A stretch of 64,000 bases of DNA from Posidoniimonas corsicana (GCF_007859765.1 NZ_SIHJ01000001.1:4009156-4073155); one strand, 5' to 3'; shown: positions 9,453 through 20,867, numbered from the stretch's first letter. Program-made: numbers and translations. The notes: generated by a model from the letters alone, not told the origin.

Positions 9453-10309
9453 CCGCGGCGGTAGGCCAGGAAAGTCAGGTCGTCGGGCTTGCTCGGCAGG
9501 CCGGGCGTCTCGTGCTGCATCCGCTCGCGCGCCAGCTCCGCGACCGCCGCCGCGCAGCGGTCCAGCGGCCCCGAACGGAGGCCCGCCACCAGCTCGCCCG
9601 GCAGCACGTTGTCGACGAGCCCGTCGGTGGCGATCAGCAGCGTGTCGAACTGCGCCATGGTCAGCACGGGGCCAATCTCGATCCGCATCTTCTCGTCGCC
9701 CACGCAGTTCGACACGATGTGCCGCTCCTCGTGCTGCAGCGCATCCTCCGGGTTGATCAGCCCGGCCGCCTCGGCGTAGCCGACCGGCGAGTGGGCGATC
9801 GACTCGAACTTGACGCGGCCGCGCTGACCCATCAGCAGGAAGCTGGCGTCGCCGACGTGGAACGAGCGCACGAAGGGCTCGCTCACCAGCGCCACCGCCA
9901 GCGTGGCGCCGGCGCCGTTGGCCAGGGCCAGCACGGCGCGGTTGGCCTCCTCGATGCCGTCGATGATCGCCGAGCGGAGCCGCTCGGGGTCCGGCTCGGC
10001 GTCGGCGAGCGCGCCGGCGAGCGCGTCGAGCGAGAGCCGGGCGGCGGTCTCGCCGGCGGCCTGGCCCCCCATCCCGTCCGCGACCGCCAGCACCAGGCTG
10101 CCGTCGCCGGTCTGGAACACCGCCAGCGCGTCCTCGTTGGGGGTCTCCTTGCCGGGGCTGCGGGCGGAGTACGCGGTCACGCGTCCGGCCGGCGTGCGCC
10201 AGTTAGACTGGGTCGGCTCGTCGCAGCGCGTCCACAGCGCGGACGCCCCTTCGCCCTCCTCGGGGAGGGGCTTCCAGCAGCCCGATCGCTTCGCCTTGGT
10301 CAGGACCAC
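9449..10309 (-). CDS. PP2C-family serine/threonine protein phosphatase
   Basis: 286 residues. PP2C metal-binding motifs are complete: NEDA (58-61), VADGMGG (76-82), GDAS (153-156), a late ATDGL and a C-terminal DDLTFLAY. The enzyme should be a Mn/Mg-dependent soluble phosphatase. About 40 residues precede the domain and have no recognised motif. The start overlaps the end of the upstream kinase gene by 10 bases, so the kinase and phosphatase are translated as a pair and probably act on shared substrates. Convergent with the UspA gene. Confidence 0.92.
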   Translation of the reverse strand: MVLTKAKRSGCWKPLPEEGEGASALWTRCDEPTQSNWRTPAGRVTAYSARSPGKETPNEDALAVFQTGDGSLVLAVADGMGGQAAGETAARLSLDALAGALADAEPDPERLRSAIIDGIEEANRAVLALANGAGATLAVALVSEPFVRSFHVGDASFLLMGQRGRVKFESIAHSPVGYAEAAGLINPEDALQHEERHIVSNCVGDEKMRIEIGPVLTMAQFDTLLIATDGLVDNVLPGELVAGLRSGPLDRCAAAVAELARERMQHETPGLPSKPDDLTFLAYRRG

Positions 10310-11019
10310 TGCATGGTCTCCAGGTACTGCCGCAACTGGCCCGCCGTGCGGTACTGCTTGAGGATAAGCGATCTCTTCAGGCCCCGGCAGATCTCTTTGA
10401 CCTCCAGCGGCTGTTTCGCGTACCGCGGGGCGCCGCCGATGGCGTCGTAGAAGATCCGCACCAGGTCGACGACGTCGTCCTGGATGTCGGCCGAGGTGGC
10501 GGGGCCGTAGTGGTACATGTCGAGCAGCTTAAGGTCGAACGAGATCCCGAACCGCCGCACGATGATGTTCCCCATGTGCAGGTCGCCGTGGTACTCGCGG
10601 GCGGCGTGGATGCCCTCCATGCCGGCGGCCAACGCGTGCAGCAGGTGCAGCCCCTGGAACACGCCGATCCGCCCGCCGCGTTGGCGTTTGAGGAAGTCCT
10701 CCAGCAGCTCGCCCTCGACGAACTCGGACACCAGGAACACGACGCCGTGCCCCTCGATCTCGATGATGTCGCTGGCGTGGTACTGGATCAGGATCGGGAA
10801 CGCCCGCAGCTTGTGCAGCTTCTGGGCGTACACCCGCGACGCCTTGCGGCGGCGGTTGCGGTGGGGGAAGAAGAACTTGCCCGCGCGTTCGATGTTGGTG
10901 TCGATCTCGCGGAGCTTGTAGACCTCGCCCTCCCAGCCGACGCCCAGGCGGCTGAGCACCTCGTACCGGTTGCCGATCCGTGCGCCCGGCTTGAAGTCGA
11001 AGGATTGGATTGATGACAT
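10300..11019 (-). CDS. Small serine/threonine kinase-like protein with DMY in place of DFG
   Basis: 239 residues, a minimal kinase domain without sensor or membrane segment. Visible landmarks: glycine loop LGVGWEGEVYKLRE (25-38), candidate ATP-site Lys48, catalytic loop HGDLHMGN (144-151), and a metal-binding Asp167 in LLDMYHYG where DFG is expected. The D-x4-N spacing of the catalytic loop is intact, so activity is plausible, but the activation segment is unusual and short. It is closer in look to atypical LPS-kinase/RIO-like families than to the large planctomycete STKs. It overlaps the PP2C gene by 10 bases. Confidence 0.82.
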   Translation of the reverse strand: MSSIQSFDFKPGARIGNRYEVLSRLGVGWEGEVYKLREIDTNIERAGKFFFPHRNRRRKASRVYAQKLHKLRAFPILIQYHASDIIEIEGHGVVFLVSEFVEGELLEDFLKRQRGGRIGVFQGLHLLHALAAGMEGIHAAREYHGDLHMGNIIVRRFGISFDLKLLDMYHYGPATSADIQDDVVDLVRIFYDAIGGAPRYAKQPLEVKEICRGLKRSLILKQYRTAGQLRQYLETMQWS

Positions 11020-11043
11020 CGGCGGTCTGGCTCCGGCCCTATT

Positions 11044-12135
11044 CTAGCTTGTGAGCCGTTCCCACGCGTCCACCAGCAGCCCGGCGGCCCGCGTCACGTC
11101 TTCCGGCTCGGTGTGCCAGCCCACCGACAGCCGCACGCTCCCCTGCGCCCGGTCGGGCTCGGCGCCCATCGCCCGCAGGGTGGGGCAGAGGCTGACGCCC
11201 CCGCCCGCGCCGCTGGCCAGCGGCGTCGCACACAGTTCGGGGCACGCGGCCAGGAGTGATTCGGCCGAGACGCCGGGCAACGCGACCGCGACCGTGTTCG
11301 GCAGCCGCTCGAAGCCCTCCCCCCAGACCACCAACTCCTCACCGACGCCCGAGCGCAGCTCGTCGACCAGCCGCTGGGTCATGCCGGCCATCCGCGCGGC
11401 CGATTCGGTGACGCACCGCGCCGCCAGCTCGGCGGCGGCGCCGAAGCCGGCGATGGCCGCCACGTCCGGTGTGCCGGGGCCGAGCAGCCCGCCCCGCGCC
11501 CGCGGCGGCCCGACGCCGCAGCCGGCTCTCACGTACAGCGCGCCGACGCCCTTGGGGCCGTAGCACTTGTGCGCGGTGAGCGTCAGCAGGTCGACGCCCA
11601 GTTCGCCAACGTCGACCGGTATCTTCCCAAACGACTGCGAGGCGTCCGTGTGCAGCAGCACGCCACGCCCCTCAAGCAGCGCTGCGACGTCGGACACCGG
11701 CTGCACCAGCCCGACCTCGTTGTTGGCGTGCACGACGCTGACCAGGGTCTCGCCGTCGACGGCCGCGTCGGCGACCGCCTCGGCCGCCGCCACACCGCTC
11801 GGCGGCACGCTCACCACCACCAGGTCCTCGCCACACGGCGCGTCGCGCACCGCGTGGTGGTCCACCGCCGTGGTGACCGCCCAGCGGGGACGCATCGCCA
11901 GGGCCGCGTGGCAGCTCTCGGTGGCGCCGCTGCAGAAGTAGACCTCCTCCGCCGCAGCGCCGATCGCAGCGGCCACGCGGGCGCGTGCGTCCTCGATCGC
12001 CTGCGCCGCGGCGCGGCCCAGCATGTGATCGGCAAATGGGTGCCCATACTGGTCCGCCAGGAACGGCAGCATCGCCTCCTGCGCCGGCGGCGCAAGGGGG
12101 GTGGTCGCGTTGTGGTCGAGGTAGATCGGACGCAT
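11044..12135 (-). CDS. Cysteine desulfurase-like PLP enzyme lacking the canonical catalytic Cys
   Basis: 363 residues from ATG 12135 (a GTG directly before is also possible). Class V aminotransferase/NifS fold: YLDHNATTPLAP at the N-terminus, SGATESCHAAL, a HTDASQSFGKIPVDV segment, and the PLP lysine in LTLTAHKCYGPKGVGALYVR. The family's catalytic loop SSGSACxSG is replaced by ASGAGGGVSLCPTL: the expected Cys aligns with Gly, with a Cys six residues later. Sulfur transfer by the usual persulfide may therefore be lost, or moved to another Cys; other PLP chemistry is possible. No isc/suf partner lies nearby. The nearest neighbours are a kinase-phosphatase pair and DUF3467. Confidence 0.85.
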   Translation of the reverse strand: MRPIYLDHNATTPLAPPAQEAMLPFLADQYGHPFADHMLGRAAAQAIEDARARVAAAIGAAAEEVYFCSGATESCHAALAMRPRWAVTTAVDHHAVRDAPCGEDLVVVSVPPSGVAAAEAVADAAVDGETLVSVVHANNEVGLVQPVSDVAALLEGRGVLLHTDASQSFGKIPVDVGELGVDLLTLTAHKCYGPKGVGALYVRAGCGVGPPRARGGLLGPGTPDVAAIAGFGAAAELAARCVTESAARMAGMTQRLVDELRSGVGEELVVWGEGFERLPNTVAVALPGVSAESLLAACPELCATPLASGAGGGVSLCPTLRAMGAEPDRAQGSVRLSVGWHTEPEDVTRAAGLLVDAWERLTS

Positions 12136-12218
12136 CACGGAGGGCCGGGCCTGGCGGAATTTACGCTACAAGCCAAGCATACCTTACGTCTCAGACAATG
12201 CGTCGCGTCGCGGCGGGG

Positions 12219-12566
12219 CTAGCTCTGCTTGCCGACCACCCGCTTCTGGACGTCGGTTTCCAGCACGCCGAAAGCCTGCTCGTGCCGCTGGACCGAGAGG
12301 TGCAGCGCCTGCAGCATCCGCTTGGCGGTGTAGTAGTTCGTGACGATCCGCTGCTTCACCTCGACCGGCTCGGTCGGCACGCCGTACGGCTGGCTGTTGA
12401 GCCCGAAGTCCAGGATCAGCTCCTCGGGCGTGCCGGTCACCCGGCAGAAGTTGGCGTAGGTGCACAGCGCGTCTTTGTCGTTGATCTCGACGCGCGGCCG
12501 CTGCTGCGCCGCCTCGGGGGCGGGGGCTTCTGCTTTTTCCGGAGCGTTTTCGGGCGTGTCCGCCAT
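12219..12566 (-). CDS. DUF3467 protein
   Basis: 115 residues. After an Ala/Pro/Glu-rich N-terminal 25 residues comes a DUF3467 domain, VEINDKDALCTYANFCRVTG, then ELILDFGLNS and QRIVTNYYTAKRMLQALHLS, ending in a helix. DUF3467 is a short conserved family, common in planctomycetes, with no established role. It is soluble with no signal peptide. It runs in the same direction as the desulfurase-like gene downstream (84-base gap). Confidence 0.88.
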   Translation of the reverse strand: MADTPENAPEKAEAPAPEAAQQRPRVEINDKDALCTYANFCRVTGTPEELILDFGLNSQPYGVPTEPVEVKQRIVTNYYTAKRMLQALHLSVQRHEQAFGVLETDVQKRVVGKQS

Positions 12567-12767
12567 GGGGGAATCCTCTTGAATAATCTGGTGTTCCGAA
12601 CGGAGTATTGGCGCGCCGGGCCGCGGGCGCTCGGCGTCAGGGGGCCGCGTATCTCCGCAATTCTAGGGCATGCCGCCGGGGCCCGCCATGGGTTGGGGCC
12701 CGTTTGCCGCGTCGGCGTCGGTGGCGGGTCCGCGTGTCCGTCACAACCTGCGCCAATTGCCGCGTCG

Positions 12768-13430
12768 CTAGTCGTCCTGCTTGGGCTCGATCTTCAGGAT
12801 CACGCTCACCGCGTCGGCGCCGCGGGTCACGTACTCGGCGGCCTTGCGCAGCTCGAGCGGCTTCAGCAGCCCGTGGTGACGCGCCTCGCCGCGCTCGGCC
12901 ACCCAGTTGCGGCCCTTGATCAGCAGCAGCCGGTCGAACGCGTCCCACCGCGGCGCCAGCCAGTACAGCAGCTTCCGCATCGGCGCAACCGCCCGCGCCA
13001 CCAGCGTGTCGAACGTGGTGGCCTCCAGCAGGTCCTCCGCCCGCGCGGGGTACACCTTCACGTTCAGGCCGAGTGTGGTGACCATCTGATCGAGCGCCTG
13101 GGCCTTCTTCGCGACCGACTCGCACAGGCTCACCTTCAGGTCGGGTCGGGCGATCGCCAGAATCACGCCCGGCACGCCGCCGCCGGAGCCGACGTCCAGT
13201 ACCCGCTCGCCCTCGTCCAGCAGGTTGGCCAGCTCCAGCGAGTCGCCCACGTCACGCGTGACAAACTTCTCCAGCGTGGTGTGCCGGGTAAGGTTCATCT
13301 TCTCGTTCCAGGCCCACAGCTCGCGGCGGTAGGCGTCGAGCAGCTCAATCTGCTCTTCGGGCAGCTCGTACTCGAACCGGGCCAGGACCTCGGCCAGGGT
13401 TTCTTCGGGTTCAACAGGCGATTCGGCCAC
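12768..13430 (-). CDS. rsmG: 16S rRNA (guanine527-N7)-methyltransferase RsmG
   Basis: 220 residues from GTG 13430. The RsmG pattern is clear: N-terminal helices with LLDAYRRELWAWNEKMNLT, SAM-binding VLDVGSGGGVPGVILAI, KKAQALDQMVTTLGLNV, and VARAVAPMRKLLYWLAP. It methylates N7 of G527 in the 530 loop of 16S rRNA. Extending to the upstream in-frame start at 13529 would add 33 residues unlike the family. In many genomes rsmG sits beside parAB at the origin; here parAB is some 24 kb away. Confidence 0.93.
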   Translation of the reverse strand: MAESPVEPEETLAEVLARFEYELPEEQIELLDAYRRELWAWNEKMNLTRHTTLEKFVTRDVGDSLELANLLDEGERVLDVGSGGGVPGVILAIARPDLKVSLCESVAKKAQALDQMVTTLGLNVKVYPARAEDLLEATTFDTLVARAVAPMRKLLYWLAPRWDAFDRLLLIKGRNWVAERGEARHHGLLKPLELRKAAEYVTRGADAVSVILKIEPKQDD

Positions 13431-13532
13431 GTTAGGTCTGTAGTTTGAGGCTTGAGAAACCGGTAGTATCCAGCATGGCGGCCCGGTCCGCCAGCCGGTC
13501 CGATCTCTCCGAACTCCAAGGCAGACCACACG

Positions 13533-14171
13533 ATGCGTGCTCGAATCTTAGTGGTGTCAGGAGCCCTACTGGCAAGTATGGCCGGCTGCACGGCCGCCAC
13601 GTTCGAGAATCTGATCGGTCAGCCGACCGCCGAGAGAGCCTCTGACGGCGAGCCGCTCGACAAGCAATTAGAAGGCGCCTGGATCGTCTTGGATAAGGAG
13701 CAGCAGCCCAAACAACGCCTGCAAGTTGAGTACCCAGGCGACGGAACCCTGCGTGTCGGCGAGTCTCAGTGGAGCGCTAAGGAGTTTTCCACCCGTTCTC
13801 AGACGCTAATCATAACCGAGAATGATGGCCAACTATTCCTCCACTTTGACGCGAGCCTCAACGCAGACGGGCAAGTGGCATCGTCGCCGCCCAAGTACTT
13901 GACTTTCTTGCTACGGTTCGAGCCTGGCGGCGCCAAGCTGTTCGCCGCTAGGATCGACCGGCTGCGCGACGCCGTCCGCTCCGGCGAGCTCTCCGGGTTC
14001 GAGTACGGCCAACCGGTGGGCGACGACGGCCAGACCCCAGAGGGCGACGGCAGCGTCTTCATCGACAGCCCGAGCGAGCAACTCGCTAAGGAGTTCGCTG
14101 CGGACCGCATCGATAAGTGGTTTAACACCGCCGAACCGCTGCAGCTCAAGCGGGTCGCCAAACGGGATTGA
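13533..14171 (+). CDS. Small lipoprotein, paralogue of the protein at 16035
   Basis: 212 residues with a classic lipobox, LLASMAGC (Cys19), so a lipoprotein of the inner or outer membrane. The body contains LEGAWIVLDKE, VEYPGDGTLRVG, YLTFLLRFEP, and a C-terminal FAADRIDKWFNTAEPLQLKR. The last motif and the general order match the second lipoprotein at 16035 (FTADRVEEFFNLDEPHEVFRR; YRGDGRVV; FDGVWVGEKE), so the two are paralogues flanking truB. No domain of known function is recognised. Confidence 0.8.
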   Translation: MRARILVVSGALLASMAGCTAATFENLIGQPTAERASDGEPLDKQLEGAWIVLDKEQQPKQRLQVEYPGDGTLRVGESQWSAKEFSTRSQTLIITENDGQLFLHFDASLNADGQVASSPPKYLTFLLRFEPGGAKLFAARIDRLRDAVRSGELSGFEYGQPVGDDGQTPEGDGSVFIDSPSEQLAKEFAADRIDKWFNTAEPLQLKRVAKRD

Positions 14172-14243
14172 ATAGTCCGCCTCTTCACGTGCCTTGCCTG
14201 GTTGACCACACCACTACCGTCAGCTGCCGCAACCGATCATCGA

Positions 14244-14296
14244 CGCCGACTTTTGTCCCATTTGGCGCTATCGATCCTTAGGGACAAAAGTCGGCG
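14244..14296. repeat. Inverted repeat 1 of the GACTTTTGTCC family
   Basis: Left arm CGCCGACTTTTGTCCC (14244-14259) and its exact reverse complement (14281-14296) are separated by 21 bases: a 16-bp perfect stem. No T-tract follows, so it is not an obvious terminator. Confidence 0.8.
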
Positions 14297-14370
14297 CCTG
14301 CGTCCCCGGTCGGTTTCGGTTCACACTGCAATAGCAGTCGTTTCCACGCCCGACCGTGCTGACGCGGTCG

Positions 14371-14410
14371 GACTTTTGTCCATCTGTTCGCGCCGATAGG
14401 GACAAAAGTC
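14371..14410. repeat. Inverted repeat 2 of the GACTTTTGTCC family
   Basis: GACTTTTGTCC (14371-14381) and GGACAAAAGTC (14400-14410) repeat the 11-base core of the preceding element with an 18-base loop. A third half copy, GGACAAAAGTCG, is at 16021-16032 just before the paralogous lipoprotein gene. Confidence 0.8.
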
Positions 14411-14730
14411 TCGGCCAGGCGTTTAAACTCCGCGAGAACGGGATTGCCGCACGGCCTGCCGACAGGTTGATGGGGCTGTCTGACCCTGCATGCCGCGCCT
14501 TAAGATCTCATTCTACGGGGGCAAGTGGCCAGTTTCGACGACGAAGTGGCTGGTAACCGCGAGCTCGCTGCGTTGCGCGGAGCGCCCCTTCGAACAGGAA
14601 AGCGATGACCCCACGGACCATCAACACCCTCCCCTAGCCCCTCCGTCCAAGAGGGAGGGGGAGGCGCTGCCTACCCGATCCGCGCGGTCCCGCGACTAAC
14701 CACCCACCACCCACCAACCACCACTCCCCC

Positions 14731-15603
14731 ATGTTCGGCCTGCTCAACGTCAACAAGCCGCCCGGCCTCACGTCACGCGATGTCGTGAACCGTGTCCAGT
14801 GGCTGCTGCGACAGTCGGGCGGCAAGACCAAGGTCGGCCACGCCGGCACGCTCGACCCGATCGCGTCCGGCGTGCTGGTGCTGTGCCTCGGCCCGGCCAC
14901 GCGGCTGATCGAGCGGGTGCAGCAGATGGAGAAGCGGTACGTGGGCACGTTCCGACTCGGCTGCACCAGCCCGAGCGACGACATTGAGATCGAACCGACG
15001 CCGCTCGACAACCCGCCGATCCCCACGCTCGACCAGATCGAGGCGGCTTTGCCGGCGTTCACCGGGCGGATCGAGCAAGTCCCGCCGTGCTACTCGGCGG
15101 TGAAGATCGCCGGCAAGAAGTCTTACGAGCGGGTCCGCCGCGGCGAGACGGTCGAGCTCGCCGCGCGACCGGTCCACATCTACGGCGTTGAGATCGTCCG
15201 GTACGAATACCCGGAGCTGCAGCTCGCCATCCGCTGCGGCAGCGGCACGTACATTCGCTCGCTGGGCCGCGACCTGGCCGCCGCGCTGGGGACCAGCGCG
15301 GTCATGAGCGACCTGGTGCGGACCGCCATCGGCCCGTTCTCCATCGCCGACGCGATGCGCGGCAGCTCGATCGAGATCGAGACGGTTCACCAGCACCTGC
15401 ACTCGCCGCTCGACGCCCTCCCCTTGCTCCCGCGCCGCCCGCTGACCGACGAGGACGAGAAGCTGCTGCGCAACGGCATGCCGATCGACGGCCCGCTCGA
15501 CTCCCCGGAGTCCGCCGGCGTCAATCAGCACGGCGCGCTGGTCGCTCTGCTGGCGCCGAAGCAGGGCAAGCTGTGGCCCAGCCGGGTGTTTGTGGCAGGG
15601 TGA
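14731..15603 (+). CDS. truB: tRNA pseudouridine(55) synthase TruB
   Basis: 290 residues. TruB signature at the N-terminus: GLLNVNKPPGLTSRDVV, then KVGHAGTLDPIASGVLVLC with the catalytic Asp in GTLDP, followed by KRYVGTFRLG and CYSAVKIAGKKSYERVRRGE. It makes pseudouridine 55 in the T-arm of tRNAs. Length is normal for a bacterial TruB with a reduced C-terminal region. The gene stands alone, flanked by the two paralogous lipoproteins and without the common infB-rbfA-truB-rpsO arrangement. Confidence 0.95.
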   Translation: MFGLLNVNKPPGLTSRDVVNRVQWLLRQSGGKTKVGHAGTLDPIASGVLVLCLGPATRLIERVQQMEKRYVGTFRLGCTSPSDDIEIEPTPLDNPPIPTLDQIEAALPAFTGRIEQVPPCYSAVKIAGKKSYERVRRGETVELAARPVHIYGVEIVRYEYPELQLAIRCGSGTYIRSLGRDLAAALGTSAVMSDLVRTAIGPFSIADAMRGSSIEIETVHQHLHSPLDALPLLPRRPLTDEDEKLLRNGMPIDGPLDSPESAGVNQHGALVALLAPKQGKLWPSRVFVAG

Positions 15604-15684
15604 AACGTCGACAGAAAGGCCCCACGGTTCGCCCGACCGTGAAGAAGTTGGGAGCTCGGCCTAAGGATTTAGCTCGCTAGCCTT

Positions 15685-15703
15685 CCTGGTTCGGAAAACC
15701 AGG
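15685..15703 (+). terminator. Weak hairpin downstream of truB
   Basis: CCTGGTT and AACCAGG pair around a five-base loop, about 80 bases after the truB stop. There is no run of T afterwards, so intrinsic termination is doubtful. Confidence 0.25.
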
Positions 15704-16020
15704 GATTGTATCTGTCACCCGGCCAAACCCGCAAAAACTCAAGAAGCTCGGCCAGCGTTTACGGGTCATCGGGGCGCAACGCACCGTCCCGCGAAGGCTA
15801 CGCCCCACCACACAGCCAGTCCCGCTAGATCTGTTCTCCATACAGGTCACCTCGCGTACGCGTCCGATTCAAGTGCATTCCTGGAATCGGGTGGGCAATT
15901 CGCAGATTGCGTGTGCGGACTTGCGGCGCAGACAAGCATTCCCATGCCGATCACGGCTCAGAGTATACTGACCGCTTGCAGGGCGCATCGGCGAACGCGA
16001 CCAGCGACAGGTTCTCTCTA

Positions 16021-16032
16021 GGACAAAAGTCG
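16021..16032. repeat. Half copy of the GACTTTTGTCC repeat
   Basis: GGACAAAAGTCG, identical over 12 bases to the right arm of inverted repeat 1, ends two bases before the second lipoprotein's start codon. No partner arm was found nearby. Confidence 0.7.
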
Positions 16033-16034
16033 AT

Positions 16035-16862
16035 ATGCACGCGAGTTGGAAAAAACACCGATTGCGTAGTCAAGTGGAAATCTCCGCTGAGCGCTACTGC
16101 GAGGTCATTCTGACCACAATTCTCCTTCAACTGATTGGTTGTTCAGGAGTTATTCTTCAACAGCCGATTGGCCCACCTGCCGGCGAACGGACCGCGGCTG
16201 GCGTTCGGCTAGTCGACATATTTGACGGAGTATGGGTTGGCGAGAAAGAACTCAAGAATATCAAGGACGCTCAGACCACGGATTTTGGTCCGCTAGCCGA
16301 CGCGGATATGGCGCGAGCGACCCGAGAGTCGCGGGGATATGGAAAAACTGATGAGGCGTTTCTCCTGAAGTATCGCGGCGATGGCCGGGTTGTTGCAGCA
16401 GTTCCAAATTGGGACGGCGAGCAGATTCGGCTCTGGAACGACGAACTACTCATCTTCGAGATCGACGGAGAGCTGTATGGTCACCACGAAGTGAAACGAG
16501 AGGGCGGGGATCGGAAGAATCCGCGAGACGGTGGCGAGGTTGTCGGCCGCTACTTTGTCGTGCTGATCCGTCCCGACAAGAACGCACTACACACCTATTT
16601 ACCCAATGCTAGCCATGTAGCGGCCGCCGTGGAGAGAGGCGAGCTTGCGGGGCACGTCAACTGGGATCTGGACGACGACGAGCCGTCTGTCAGCTCTGTC
16701 GTGCTGACGGGAGATCCAGCGGCACAAGCCAAGGTATTCACCGCCGACCGCGTCGAAGAGTTCTTCAACCTCGATGAGCCGCACGAGGTCTTTCGGCGGA
16801 TGATTCCTCTCGAATACTCGCCGTACCGTGAGCCCAGGGATGGCAAAAAGAAGACCGAATAG
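16035..16862 (+). CDS. Second paralogous lipoprotein
   Basis: 275 residues. A hydrophobic stretch ending in LLQLIGC (Cys36) is a probable lipobox; the 20-odd polar residues before it are long for a signal peptide, so a later non-ATG start is possible. The body parallels the 13533 lipoprotein: FDGVWVGEKE, LKYRGDGRVVAAV, FVVLIRPDKNALHTYLP, and the end motif FTADRVEEFFNLDEPHEVFRR. Codon use is noticeably less GC-rich than in the housekeeping neighbours, suggesting recent acquisition or relaxed constraint. Function unknown. Confidence 0.75.
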   Translation: MHASWKKHRLRSQVEISAERYCEVILTTILLQLIGCSGVILQQPIGPPAGERTAAGVRLVDIFDGVWVGEKELKNIKDAQTTDFGPLADADMARATRESRGYGKTDEAFLLKYRGDGRVVAAVPNWDGEQIRLWNDELLIFEIDGELYGHHEVKREGGDRKNPRDGGEVVGRYFVVLIRPDKNALHTYLPNASHVAAAVERGELAGHVNWDLDDDEPSVSSVVLTGDPAAQAKVFTADRVEEFFNLDEPHEVFRRMIPLEYSPYREPRDGKKKTE

Positions 16863-17207
16863 CTGCCCCCCTATACGATCACCTCAAGCCGCTTCACGGC
16901 TGCTTAGCGCTCGCAACGCCATCAATTCTCCAAGTACGCGATCACGCGACGATTAGGACGGTCGTAACGCCCGCGCCGGTTGCGGCGCCGCCGAGTTTCG
17001 CGCCGGTGCTAGCGTCCCGTTTGCCAAGGCTCACTTTGTGGGCTAGTGGCCGCCGATGCTCCTCGATAGCGCCCGTGGTCTGCGCGTGCCGGGGGCGCTC
17101 CGCGATAGCGGAAGCCCCCGGATTTCGGGACAGGCTTGGTGAGTACATCTCGGGGGCTCCCCTGGCGGGGGGCGCCCCGGCACCCAATCCCCGACACCGT
17201 TCGCCCT
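16863..17207. other. Intergenic region before ftsK, nothing recognised
   Basis: 345 bases. The second half is very GC-rich with G-runs. An in-frame ATG at 17136 could extend FtsK by 24 residues but gives Arg/Pro-rich sequence unlike a membrane-protein start. No promoter with good hexamers was seen. Confidence 0.4.
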
Positions 17208-20027
<2,820 letters not shown>

Positions 20028-20042
20028 CAACCGAGGCACAGG

Positions 20043-20867
20043 CTACTCGCCGAGCCGCCACACGGTGACTTCCTTCGTCGGCCGGCTGATGCCGTACACC
20101 ACGCCGGGCGTTGATCGGTCCCACGCCACGCCCTGCCCCGTCACGCCGAGCGACAGCGTCCGCTCCAGCTTGAGCGTCGAGCCGCACCGTGGCAGGCTGA
20201 GCTCGTACAGTTCACCGCGGTCATGACCGGTAACGTACAGCCTGCCGTCGGGCGACCACCCGCCGCCCGAGCAGCTGTGCGGCGTGAACCGCTCGAGCAC
20301 TTCCTCCGGGAAGACCCAGCCGGCGGTGCGCCGCCACTGGTCGTCGAACTTCACGAGCGACGTGTACGTGTGCGGCTTGGCCCGCGGGTCGTCGTTGACG
20401 CGCTGGGAATAGTGGGCGAACACGGCCCACCAGGCTTCGTCGTGCCAGTCGACCCAGGTGAGCGACCCCTCGTAGATGCCGAAGCTGTGCGACCCGACGT
20501 GCTGCAGCGTCTGGGCGTCGAAGATCTCCAGCGAGCTGGTCTCGGGGTACTGCGGGAAGTTGGAGTGGGCGCAGTACAGCAGCCCCTCCCGCACCACGCC
20601 CGAGTTGAGGTGCCGCAGCGGGTACTCCTCGGTCGCGCGCCACTGGCCGGCCGCCTTGCCGGTCCGCTTGTCGTACCTGCCGATGCGCGAGTTGGCGATG
20701 GCGTAGAAGTGCGCGGCGTCGACCGCGACCGCCTGCACGGCCTCGGGGGCGTCGAACTGCGCAACCGGCGTCAGGTCGTGCGCGCTGGCAATCGGGCACC
20801 ACAGCCCGCCGACCACGGCGGGCAGCAGGCGGCTGATGGCTTGGGCTACGGGCGTGCGGCGGTCCAT
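20043..20867 (-). CDS. Secreted protein, probable beta-propeller-like fold
   Basis: 274 residues from ATG 20867 (MDRRTPVAQA), with a signal peptide (ISRLLPAVVGGLWCPIASAH). Short repeating strand patterns ending in x-Y-D or W-D, such as AVDAAHFYAIANSRIGRYD, LEIFDAQTLQHVGSH, GWSPDGRLYVTGHDRGELYEL and VVYGISRPTKEVTVWRL, suggest a six-bladed-like propeller. No catalytic residues are recognised; it resembles planctomycete proteins of unknown function. Convergent with ftsK. Confidence 0.7.
   Translation of the reverse strand: MDRRTPVAQAISRLLPAVVGGLWCPIASAHDLTPVAQFDAPEAVQAVAVDAAHFYAIANSRIGRYDKRTGKAAGQWRATEEYPLRHLNSGVVREGLLYCAHSNFPQYPETSSLEIFDAQTLQHVGSHSFGIYEGSLTWVDWHDEAWWAVFAHYSQRVNDDPRAKPHTYTSLVKFDDQWRRTAGWVFPEEVLERFTPHSCSGGGWSPDGRLYVTGHDRGELYELSLPRCGSTLKLERTLSLGVTGQGVAWDRSTPGVVYGISRPTKEVTVWRLGE

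Larger units (their letters stand above)
14172..14730. other. Intergenic region with inverted repeats, no gene seen
   Basis: 559 bases between the first lipoprotein and truB. Short open frames here have no homology-like features. The content of note is two long inverted repeats based on GACTTTTGTCC (listed separately); the last 100 bases are C/A-rich with repeated CCACCAACC. Confidence 0.6.
15604..16034. other. Intergenic region, no gene seen
   Basis: 431 bases of less GC-rich sequence. It contains a 7-bp hairpin at 15685-15703 and the single GGACAAAAGTCG repeat at 16021-16032. No convincing coding frame or RNA gene was found. Confidence 0.5.

Noticed and set aside
15685-15703. Hairpin after truB as a true terminator
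   Set aside because: No T-tract; kept only as a low-confidence feature.
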